Positions 7,527-14,555 of a DNA stretch of 16,297 bases are shown here, in pieces (positions within the stretch are counted from its first letter, which is position 1; the number at the start of each line of letters is the position of its first letter). Both the position numbers and the translations under genes were made by a program. Origin of the DNA: Clostridiaceae bacterium (GTDB taxonomy: Bacteria; Bacillota; Clostridia; Oscillospirales; Acutalibacteraceae); NCBI GenBank assembly GCA_016295895.1, contig JAEDKI010000023.1:1-16297 (forward strand). The letters are read 5' to 3'. The notes under the pieces are model-generated. The model made no database searches. It was given only the letters and a program-made list of their open reading frames with translations, and was not told the origin of the DNA.

Positions 7527-9128
7527 ATGGGAAAGAAATTTACCGCAATCATTCTTGCACTTGCTGTTTTATTTACTGCATTTGCAATACCTGCCTATGC
7601 CGCAAAAGAAGTTACATCTTCTGCCGAAAGAGGCTTGTACCGTGTTGTTGACAAGGTTTTAGATGCTCTTGTCGGCGGCATATCGGCATTGATAAAAGAG
7701 CCTGATTGGGTCAACAAGAAAGATTTTGTCTCTGAGAATTTTTATGAAGGGCTTGCTCCCGAGGAATTCAGAGATGAACCTGCCGATGATTCGGTTTGGA
7801 TGATTGGCTATTCAAACGGTTCAATTCAGACCGGCAATGAGCTTGACGGCGAGCATTATGTCGGCGGTAGTCTCTCGATAACAAAAAAGGTTGCAACCGA
7901 TATAAGAGACGATCAGAAAGTCAGAACAGTTGCCATCTCTGACGGCAGGGGAATAAGCATCTTCTCATCAATTGACTGCTACGGTATTTCTAACCCCGAT
8001 GTCAGAGGTATCCGTGCACAGTTTGAGGAATATGCAAAGGCTAATAACCTTAATATTACAGCAATCAACATTTCAGCACTTCATCAGCATAGCTGTGTTG
8101 ACACATTCGGCTTAAACGGCGATCTCCTCGGTGCTCTTTTCTTTTCTTCAATCAGAAACATTTTCGGCAAAGAGCTTCCCAACGGTCAGAACGAGGAATT
8201 CATGGAGAATCTTTATAATGTTACCGTTAATACCATGATTGATGCCGTTAAAGATATGCAACCCGGCAAGCTTTATTTCGGAACTGCCGATGCCGAGAAG
8301 TATATCAGAGATAAACGAGACCCTCAGATCTATGATAAGAATCTCAACAGACTTCGTTTCGTTCCCGACGCCGAGGGCGAAAAAGAAACATGGATAGTTA
8401 ACGGCAATATCCATTGCGTAGGCAACGGAGCTGCAGGAACTCTCATTACGGGCGACTATCCTTATTACATGGAAAAATATATCAATGAAAACGCAAATGC
8501 AAACCTTTTCTATATTCTCGGCGCTGAGCTTGCCTTGACTTCTCAGGGTGATTCGGTTGAAAAAGATCCTCAGCTTGTTGAGGAATACGGCGACAGATAC
8601 GCAGGTCTTGTTGCGTTCGGCACAGCTCTCGGAAAGGTTCTTTGCTCGATTGATAACGATGAACCCGTTGAACCTGTTTTCAACATCAGAATGGAAGAAA
8701 TTTTTGTTCCTGTTGAGAATAATATTCTTAAGCTTGCCGCAAAGGGCGGTTTGCTGACAAATCAGATTGTCAAAACAGGTATCGGCAAATATGAGGTTCA
8801 TTCCGAAATCGGATATGCCGAGTTCGGCAAAAACATTTCCGTTGCAATAATTCCCGGTGAAATCGCTCCCGAAATTGTATTCGGCGGAACAGTTAGTGCC
8901 GCCGATTCATGGGACGGAACGGAATGGAAATATCCTTCATTCAGCGAAGTTGCAGGCGACAGAAAGCTTATTGTATTCGGTATCACCAACGATCAGATCG
9001 GCTATCTTCTTCCCGATAATGAATGGCATTCTTATCTGACGGAAAATGAAGAAATCGTTTCAATCGGTCAGGACGCAGGTGCTTGCGTTGCCGAAGCATA
9101 TTTTTCACTTTTTACCAAAGTCAGATAA
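7527..9128 (+). CDS. Secreted neutral/alkaline ceramidase-family protein
   Basis: A 533-residue exported protein. Residues 1-25 form a signal peptide: KK, a hydrophobic core, then AYA cleaved before AKE. There is no lipobox or sortase signal. The rest matches the neutral ceramidase N-terminal domain family, zinc amidases that release fatty acid from ceramide. The motif ALHQHS gives H186 and H188, like the THTHSG motif. H296 lies in NIHCVGNGAAG ahead of TGDYPYY. E445 lies in IPGE and Y493 in NDQIGY. These fit the family's zinc set of two His, one Glu and one Tyr. It is shorter than the Pseudomonas enzyme and seems to lack a separate C-terminal Ig-like domain. GGAGG at 7516-7520 precedes ATG 7527 by 6 bases. 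Bacterial relatives have varied or unknown substrates, so ceramide is only one candidate. Confidence 0.75.
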   Translation: MGKKFTAIILALAVLFTAFAIPAYAAKEVTSSAERGLYRVVDKVLDALVGGISALIKEPDWVNKKDFVSENFYEGLAPEEFRDEPADDSVWMIGYSNGSIQTGNELDGEHYVGGSLSITKKVATDIRDDQKVRTVAISDGRGISIFSSIDCYGISNPDVRGIRAQFEEYAKANNLNITAINISALHQHSCVDTFGLNGDLLGALFFSSIRNIFGKELPNGQNEEFMENLYNVTVNTMIDAVKDMQPGKLYFGTADAEKYIRDKRDPQIYDKNLNRLRFVPDAEGEKETWIVNGNIHCVGNGAAGTLITGDYPYYMEKYINENANANLFYILGAELALTSQGDSVEKDPQLVEEYGDRYAGLVAFGTALGKVLCSIDNDEPVEPVFNIRMEEIFVPVENNILKLAAKGGLLTNQIVKTGIGKYEVHSEIGYAEFGKNISVAIIPGEIAPEIVFGGTVSAADSWDGTEWKYPSFSEVAGDRKLIVFGITNDQIGYLLPDNEWHSYLTENEEIVSIGQDAGACVAEAYFSLFTKVR

Positions 9129-9140
9129 CTGAATGTTTTA

Positions 9141-9181
9141 TCCGCTTTGAGCCCTGCATTAATTGCGGGGCTTATGGCGGA
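9141..9181 (+). promoter_or_regulatory. Two-tier hairpin in the ceramidase-like/MFS gap
   Basis: The inner stem GCCCTGCA (9151-9158) pairs with TGCGGGGC (9164-9171, one G-T pair) around a 5-base loop. An outer stem TCCGC (9141-9145) pairs with GCGGA (9177-9181) across symmetric 5-base internal loops. No T-run follows, so it is not a standard intrinsic terminator. The outer 3' arm is the only Shine-Dalgarno-like sequence (GGCGGA, 9176-9181) before the permease gene, so folding could hide that site or set mRNA stability. Confidence 0.6.
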
Positions 9182-9195
9182 ATTAATGTGTTTTG

Positions 9196-10389
9196 ATGAA
9201 TAACTCTAAGAATTATAAGCATACAATGGCGGCAAGCTTTATTGGCTATATCACTCAGGCTATTGTCAATAATTTTGCGCCGCTTCTTTTTGTAACATTT
9301 CAGAAATCATTTGATATTTCTCTTTCAAGAATCAGCGCACTTGTAACGGTCAACTTTTGCTTGCAGCTTATCGTTGATTTTATTGCAGCAAAGTTTGTTG
9401 ATAAAATCGGATACAGAGTCAGCATTGTAGCCGCACATATTTTTGCAGGTTCGGGTCTTGCACTGATGGGTATTCTGCCTTTTAAGATTTCAAATCCTTA
9501 TTTCGGCCTGATTATCGCAATTGCCTGCTATGCAATCGGCGGAGGAATTATTGAAGTTCTTATCAGCCCGATAGTTGAAGCGTGCCCGAATGATAAAAAA
9601 TCTGCGGCAATGAGTCTGCTTCATTCTTTCTATTGCTGGGGTCATGTTGCTGTTATTTTGTTTTCAACATTATTTTTCGTTACGGTCGGAATTGAAAAAT
9701 GGCAGCTTCTTGCTTTGATTTGGTCAATAATCCCTTTTGCAAATGCAATTTATTTCTGCTTTGTGCCTATTAATACTTTGATTGAAGCAGAAAAAGCCGT
9801 TCCGATTAAGAAACTGTTTAAATCAAAACTTTTTTGGATTTTTATTCTCCTGATGCTTTGTGCAGGCGCTTCGGAGCAGGGGATGAGCCAATGGTCATCG
9901 GCATTTGCGGAAATCGGATTAAATGTTTCAAAAACAATCGGGGATCTTCTCGGACCTTGTATGTTCGCTGTAATGATGGGAATTTCAAGAGTATTCTATG
10001 CGGCGATGAGCACCAAGCTTAATTTGACAAAATTCATTTCCGTGAGCTGTGTTTTCTGCATAATAAGCTATCTGATTGCTTCTTTTTCGCCAATTCCTGT
10101 TCTATCTCTTATCGGGTGCGGATTATGCGGACTTTCGGTCGGTATTCTTTGGCCGGGTGTTTTCAGCCTTGCGGCTGAGAAAGCATCTGCCGGCGGAACC
10201 GCAATGTTTGCGTTCCTCGCTCTTGCGGGAGACCTCGGCTGTTCATCGGGTCCGACTCTTGTCGGCACGGTTTCCGGCATTTTTAACGATAATTTGAAAA
10301 TAGGATTTCTTGCAGCTCTGATTTTTCCGATTGCTTTGATTATCGGCATATTTTTTCTTCGGAAATGCAAAAACACTCTGAGAATATAA
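9196..10389 (+). CDS. Major facilitator superfamily permease
   Basis: A 397-residue protein with about 12 hydrophobic segments arranged as two halves around a central cytoplasmic loop (EAEKAVPIKKLFKSK). The loop after the second segment, FVDKIGYR, is the MFS signature region between helices 2 and 3. The pattern recalls the sugar-permease side of the family (fucose/glucose permease-like), but the substrate cannot be read from sequence. The ATG at 9196 is preferred; a TTG at 9193 adds one residue. Neither has an ideally spaced ribosome site: GGCGGA is 14 bases from the ATG and is part of a hairpin. The gene is last in the 4683-10389 run, 67 bases after the ceramidase-like gene, and probably imports or exports a product of that operon. 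No terminator is visible after it. Confidence 0.9.
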   Translation: MNNSKNYKHTMAASFIGYITQAIVNNFAPLLFVTFQKSFDISLSRISALVTVNFCLQLIVDFIAAKFVDKIGYRVSIVAAHIFAGSGLALMGILPFKISNPYFGLIIAIACYAIGGGIIEVLISPIVEACPNDKKSAAMSLLHSFYCWGHVAVILFSTLFFVTVGIEKWQLLALIWSIIPFANAIYFCFVPINTLIEAEKAVPIKKLFKSKLFWIFILLMLCAGASEQGMSQWSSAFAEIGLNVSKTIGDLLGPCMFAVMMGISRVFYAAMSTKLNLTKFISVSCVFCIISYLIASFSPIPVLSLIGCGLCGLSVGILWPGVFSLAAEKASAGGTAMFAFLALAGDLGCSSGPTLVGTVSGIFNDNLKIGFLAALIFPIALIIGIFFLRKCKNTLRI

Positions 10390-10458
10390 AAAATGTTCAC
10401 AATAACTTATGATAATAATTAAAGAAAACAGGTTAGAATTTTTTAAGGCGGTGATTAT

Positions 10459-11670
10459 TTGGGCAAGAAAACAACAATTAAATATGCGCTCAAAGAAACC
10501 GATTTTCTGCTTTATATAACCTGTATTCTTTTGTCATTGTTCGGTGCGCTGATGGTTTACAGCGCAACAAGAAACGATGCGATTAAAGCGGGTCAGATCC
10601 TCAGCCGTGAATGTCTGATAATGATAATGGCGGCAGGCATAGGAATACTGCTGTGTTTTGTAATTTCATTTCTTGATTATGACGCCATTGTCAGGCTTTG
10701 GCCTTTGGTTGGCGGAATATGCTTGCTGCTGATTTTTTCGCTCTTTATCTGGGGTGACGGTCCTGCAGACCGTCCCGATGCAAGATGTTGGCTTCCGATT
10801 ATCAAAACCGACAGCTTTTCCGTTAATTTTCAGCCATCGGAGCTTGCAAAAATCGGATTCTTGATTACTTTTACAGCCCATATTGAAGCTGTAAAGGACA
10901 ATATCAACAGCGTTAAAAACATTCTTTTGCTGACACTTCATGCTTTAATCCCGATTGGTTTAATAATAATAACCGATGACCTTGGTTCGGCTATTATATT
11001 TGCATTTATTTTTGTTGGCATGATGTTTGTTGCCGGCGTTAAGCTCAGATATTTTGCGGTTGCAATCGGTATGGTTATTGCGATGGCTCCCGTTATATGG
11101 GTCAAATTTCTTGCAACATTTCATAAGCGCAGAATTCTTGCGATATATTATCCCTCTGCACTTAGCGAAGATGTCTACAAAAATGTCATTTATCAGCAGC
11201 AAAGGGGAGTTAACGCCATCGGGTCGGGTCAGCTTCTCGGCGACGGATTGTTCAAAGGAACCTACACTCAGTCCGCTAAAGGAATACCCGTTAATGAGAG
11301 CGACATGGTTTTCACCGTTGTCGGTGAAGAACTCGGGTTTATCGGCTGTATTGCGCTTCTTTTTGTGCTTGCTTTTGTAATAATACGAATTGTTTCTATA
11401 GGAAAAAAATCAAGAAATCTGACCGGCGGTCTGATTTGTTACGGCACAGCTTTTATGATTGGAGCGCAAGTTATTATCAATATCGGTATGTGTCTGATGG
11501 TTTTCCCGAGTATCGGCATTACCTTGCCGTTTATCAGCGCAGGCGGTTCATCAAATCTTTGTATTTATTTTGCAATCGGTCTTGTTATGAGTGTTTACCG
11601 ATTCAATCAGAACCGTGATCCTGTCAATTTCAGGCTTACTCACATCAGCACCCCATTTGCAGAAACTTAA
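10459..11670 (+). CDS. rodA: RodA/FtsW (SEDS) peptidoglycan glycosyltransferase
   Basis: A 403-residue polytopic membrane protein of the SEDS family, which polymerises lipid II into glycan strands together with a class B PBP. Landmarks are MVYSA near the N-terminus, QPSELAK (125-131), the DDLGSA segment (173-178), and the conserved loop NESDMVFTVVGEELG with D282 matching the catalytic Asp of RodA. The family signature is GITLPFISAGGSS (353-365). The organisation fits RodA rather than FtsW, though clostridial paralogues make the symbol provisional. The start is TTG 10459, supported by AAGGCGGTGA (10446-10455); no ATG nearby is in frame. The 69-base gap after the MFS gene has neither a clear terminator nor a good promoter, so read-through transcription is possible. 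It ends 8 bases before a strong terminator and is followed by the sigma-like membrane sensor gene. Confidence 0.92.
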   Translation: MGKKTTIKYALKETDFLLYITCILLSLFGALMVYSATRNDAIKAGQILSRECLIMIMAAGIGILLCFVISFLDYDAIVRLWPLVGGICLLLIFSLFIWGDGPADRPDARCWLPIIKTDSFSVNFQPSELAKIGFLITFTAHIEAVKDNINSVKNILLLTLHALIPIGLIIITDDLGSAIIFAFIFVGMMFVAGVKLRYFAVAIGMVIAMAPVIWVKFLATFHKRRILAIYYPSALSEDVYKNVIYQQQRGVNAIGSGQLLGDGLFKGTYTQSAKGIPVNESDMVFTVVGEELGFIGCIALLFVLAFVIIRIVSIGKKSRNLTGGLICYGTAFMIGAQVIINIGMCLMVFPSIGITLPFISAGGSSNLCIYFAIGLVMSVYRFNQNRDPVNFRLTHISTPFAET

Positions 11671-11678
11671 AGTATTTA

Positions 11679-11720
11679 AGCCGATTCTTCAGGCACTATT
11701 GCTTCAGAATCGGCTTTTTT
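11679..11720 (+). terminator. Intrinsic terminator after rodA
   Basis: A perfect 10-base stem, AGCCGATTCT (11679-11688) with AGAATCGGCT (11706-11715), is followed by a T-run to 11720. It separates rodA transcription from the downstream gene. Confidence 0.9.
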
Positions 11721-11745
11721 CGATGCTTAATCAATATGTTGACAT

Positions 11746-11759
11746 AATATAGCTATATT
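11746..11759 (+). promoter_or_regulatory. 14-base palindrome upstream of the sigma-like gene promoter
   Basis: AATATAGCTATATT is a perfect palindrome ending 3 bases before the -35 box. Its half-site AATATAG recurs at 11777-11783, 31 bases downstream, inside the promoter spacer. A second TTGACA (11739-11744) lies just upstream but has no well-placed -10. The placement suits an activator or autoregulatory site; AT-rich chance cannot be excluded. Confidence 0.4.
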
Positions 11760-11762
11760 TTC

Positions 11763-11791
11763 TTGACAAATCACCAAATATAGTATAAAAT
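11763..11791 (+). promoter_or_regulatory. Sigma-A-type promoter for the sigma-like membrane protein
   Basis: A -35 TTGACA (11763-11768) and a -10 TAAAAT (11786-11791) with a 17-base spacer lie about 50 bases before the GTG start at 11841. An alternative -10, TATAAA at 11784-11789, would give a 15-base spacer. Confidence 0.75.
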
Positions 11792-11840
11792 CTATTGTGT
11801 ATAATTATAAAAATTATCATTGATTGGAGTGGAATTATTA

Positions 11841-13973
11841 GTGAGCGAGAATATTGTTCAATATGTAGTTGCCGCAAGCGGCGGTGACACCGATGCAATG
11901 GCAAAGCTCTACTCAAAAACATTAAAAGCATCTTATTATCTTGCTTCTGCGCTTTGCGCCGATGACCGTGCAGTTGAAATAACAAAAGAAGCATATGCAA
12001 AAGCTTTTTGTTCAATTGATAAGCTTAAAAAGCCCGAAGCCTTTGAAATCTGGATGAAACAAAATGTTGCTTCGGTATATAAAGAGAAACAAAAATTTGT
12101 ATTTACCGATGCTGAGGCGGGTTCTGAAGAAAATTCATCGGAGTTTTTGCCTGAAAATGCATTTGAAGATTCCGAACTTAGCGAAAAGGTTCTGAGTGCC
12201 GTTGCATCCCTCAAGCCGGAGCTTCGCACGGCTCTTGTTCTTCATTATAACAATGGTATGCCTGTTGCCGCTCTTGCTAAATTCCTCGGAGTATCCGAGA
12301 GCACGGCAAATTCTCTTCTCGGAAAGGCGAGAGCCGTGGTTCTTGCCGAATCGGGAGTTGAAGCATCTTCCGCTCCGGGAGTTACGGGTTCTCTTCCTGT
12401 TTTGACCCGTATTTTCCAAAGAGGTGCAGCAGAAATTACAATTGCAAATACTGATGTCAGAGACATTTTTATTTATGCAATTGATGCATATGAGGCTTCA
12501 AAGCCTGTTCCGGTCGAATCCGAACAGCAGACAATTGAAGAAGTTCAGCCTTCTCAGCCTCAGACAGAAACTGCACAGCAGGAGATTGCTCCGAGCGCAG
12601 AGGATAAAGCCGAAGCCGACAGACCGGATAATATTATATCTTTCAAACAGAAGATTAACGATATTCTTGACGGAGAGAATATAAAATCATCAAGCGATGA
12701 TCCGGTCGTAAATACGGAATCCGACGAAGCTGAGCCGGATGTTCCGGATATTGATATTTCTTCAGGCGCAAATGATATATCCTTCAAAGATTTCGGCGGA
12801 ATATCGATTGATTCCGATAATAACAACGCTGAAGATTCACAGCCTGCCGAAACTCCTGCACCTGTTTCCAAAAAGTCTGTTAAATTAAATCCCAAAATTA
12901 TCGGAATTGCCTGTGCGGCTCTTTTGGTAATCGTAATCATAATAGTTGCCGTTGCTTCAGGCGGCAAAGATAAACCCGATGTTAATCCTGCCGACGCTTC
13001 AAACGGCGTTACCTCTGTTGAGGACGCAATTGCTCAGGGTTATCTTTGGCAGCCGGGCGGATTTGCGGAATGCACAGAGATAGTTTATCTCGACGAAAAC
13101 TGCTGTTATTTCAAATCTGCAACGACGGGAAAATACGGCTTGCTTGATTATCAGGGCAATGTTATTCTTCAGCCGAACTATGACGGATTTGAACGTTGCA
13201 GCAGCGGCAGAGATTATTCGGGTCGAAACAGCTACCACAGCCTCGTTAAAATAGGCAATGAAACCTTTGAATTTCTCATCACCAACGGCATGGCTGTTGT
13301 ATCCGAAACTCCTCACGCTTCTCATTCCGTAGAAACCGAAAAGCTTGAGGGAACTTCATATGACGAGCGTGACCGTTATTTTGAGGGCTATGCCGCCGCA
13401 AGAAAGAATGACAAATGGGGCTATGTCAGCCAGGATAAGGATAAGAAAGTTATTCCTTATGAATATGAAGCCGTCAATGACCTTTCGGCAAACGAAGCTT
13501 CATATACCGACTATTGCCGTGGAGTAACAGGCGGACTTATTGCCGTTAAAAAAGACGGCAAGATGGGTATTATCAATCTTGAAAATGATACTGTTGTTCC
13601 GTTTGAATATGATAACATCATGCCCGGAAGCGACGGCGTGTTCATCGCTCAGAAGGGCGGATCATGGGGCGTTATTCTTGTCGGTGAAGCTATTAAAACC
13701 TTTAAAGGCGTTAATGTAACCGTTCAGATTGCTCCTCCGACAACAACCGAGCCCGAAGAAAACACAATGGGCAAATATAAAGTTACTTCAAGTGACGGCG
13801 CAAACATCAGATCAGGCGCAGGTGCAGATTATGAGCTGCTCGGTGAGCTTGATTACGGCGATATTGTTATCGGCTATTCAACTGAGAGAGCAGATAACGG
13901 CAAGAAATGGCTTCAGATCAAGTATAACGGCGAATACGGATGGGTTGCAATGAGCAATCTTGAAGCAGAATAA
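11841..13973 (+). CDS. ECF-sigma-like protein fused to TM helix, WG repeats and SH3b domain
   Basis: A 710-residue one-chain mosaic. Residues 5-85 resemble sigma-70 region 2 (DAMAKLYSKTL, then ITKEAYAKAFCSIDKLKKPEAFEIW). Residues 113-168 resemble ECF region 4 (LKPELRTALVLHY, then AALAKFLGVSESTANSLLGKAR). The usually basic recognition helix is less charged here, so DNA binding is uncertain. A Glu/Pro/Gln-rich acidic linker (about 220-343) leads to KK-SVKLNPK and one membrane helix (352-373), predicted N-in/C-out. Outside are WG-type repeats (about 420-450, 517-548, 565-592, 600-622), a Pro/Thr linker (631-641) and an SH3b domain (645-708: ANIRSGAG, GYGDIVIG-like core, GWVAMSNL). The start is GTG 11841, with GGAGTG 9 bases upstream; an in-frame TTG at 11820 precedes that ribosome site and is rejected. 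It is flanked by its own promoter and terminators. The likely role is a membrane-tethered transcription regulator or cell-envelope sensor (inference). Confidence 0.85.
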   Translation: MSENIVQYVVAASGGDTDAMAKLYSKTLKASYYLASALCADDRAVEITKEAYAKAFCSIDKLKKPEAFEIWMKQNVASVYKEKQKFVFTDAEAGSEENSSEFLPENAFEDSELSEKVLSAVASLKPELRTALVLHYNNGMPVAALAKFLGVSESTANSLLGKARAVVLAESGVEASSAPGVTGSLPVLTRIFQRGAAEITIANTDVRDIFIYAIDAYEASKPVPVESEQQTIEEVQPSQPQTETAQQEIAPSAEDKAEADRPDNIISFKQKINDILDGENIKSSSDDPVVNTESDEAEPDVPDIDISSGANDISFKDFGGISIDSDNNNAEDSQPAETPAPVSKKSVKLNPKIIGIACAALLVIVIIIVAVASGGKDKPDVNPADASNGVTSVEDAIAQGYLWQPGGFAECTEIVYLDENCCYFKSATTGKYGLLDYQGNVILQPNYDGFERCSSGRDYSGRNSYHSLVKIGNETFEFLITNGMAVVSETPHASHSVETEKLEGTSYDERDRYFEGYAAARKNDKWGYVSQDKDKKVIPYEYEAVNDLSANEASYTDYCRGVTGGLIAVKKDGKMGIINLENDTVVPFEYDNIMPGSDGVFIAQKGGSWGVILVGEAIKTFKGVNVTVQIAPPTTTEPEENTMGKYKVTSSDGANIRSGAGADYELLGELDYGDIVIGYSTERADNGKKWLQIKYNGEYGWVAMSNLEAE

Positions 13974-13998
13974 TTTGTCGAGTTAACTTAAAGAAAAT

Positions 13999-14042
13999 CA
14001 GCTCGAAGACGGCATTAATAATCCGTTTTCGAGCTGTTTTTT
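13999..14042 (+). terminator. Intrinsic terminator after the sigma-like gene
   Basis: A 14-base stem with one G-T pair, CAGCTCGAAGACGG (13999-14012) with CCGTTTTCGAGCTG (14023-14036), is followed by six T. On the minus strand it is followed by a T-rich stretch, so it may also terminate the convergent araA-acetyltransferase transcript ending at 14072. Confidence 0.9.
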
Positions 14043-14071
14043 AGCTTCACGCAACTTTTGGTTTCTTTATG

Positions 14072-14542
14072 CTACTTTCCTGCAAGGTCTTTTAAAGCAT
14101 TGCCCGTCACACGGTAAATAGTCCAATCATCAAGCGGAACGGCTCCCATTGAAAGATAAAAATCAATGCTCGGTTTGTTCCAATCAAGACAGCACCATTC
14201 AAGTCTGCCGCATTTTCTTTCTTCTGTTATTTTAGCAAGCTGAATGAGCAATCCTTTACCGTAGCCTTTTCCTCTGTATTCGGGCTTTACGAATAAATCC
14301 TCAAGATGAATTCCCGCCTTGCCGAGAAATGTTGAAAAATTATAACAAAACAGAGCAAAACCGACTTCTTTGCCGTTTTCAAGTGCAAAAATGACTTCTG
14401 CCTTTTGCTTTTCAAAAATCCATTCTTCGAGTAATTCGGGAGTTGCAACAACATCGTCAGACATATGCTCGTATTCAGCAAGCTCCTTGATAAACTCTAA
14501 AATCAGAGAAGTATCTTTTTTATCGGCGAATCTGTATTCCAT
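14072..14542 (-). CDS. GNAT N-acetyltransferase, diamine acetyltransferase-like
   Basis: A 156-residue GNAT-fold enzyme that transfers acetyl from acetyl-CoA to an amine. The acetyl-CoA loop is EYRGKGYGKG (88-97) after the EDLFV strand. A later segment, WNKPSIDFY (121-129) followed by GA, matches the WNxPSxxFYxxxGA region of spermidine/spermine (or thialysine) acetyltransferases, with Y129 as the likely general acid. This makes a polyamine or lysine-analogue substrate plausible, but ribosomal-protein or small-amine acetylation remain possible. It starts at ATG 14542, only 13 bases after the araA stop and with just a weak ribosome site (GCGGG), so it is probably translated from the araA transcript. 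There is no obvious metabolic link to arabinose use. Confidence 0.88.
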   Translation of the reverse strand: MEYRFADKKDTSLILEFIKELAEYEHMSDDVVATPELLEEWIFEKQKAEVIFALENGKEVGFALFCYNFSTFLGKAGIHLEDLFVKPEYRGKGYGKGLLIQLAKITEERKCGRLEWCCLDWNKPSIDFYLSMGAVPLDDWTIYRVTGNALKDLAGK

Positions 14543-14555
14543 GTTAAGTACCCGC

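Noticed and set aside
8148..8801. 217-residue minus-strand open frame inside the ceramidase-like gene
   Set aside because: Antisense to a gene with family motifs on the other strand; no recognisable domain or start signal.
10390..10458. Promoter or terminator in the MFS-rodA gap
   Set aside because: TTCACA and GATAAT-like boxes exist but with wrong spacing, and no stem with a T-run is present.
11820..11840. Upstream in-frame TTG start for the sigma-like gene
   Set aside because: It precedes the ribosome site GGAGTG (11826-11831), which is correctly spaced for the GTG at 11841.
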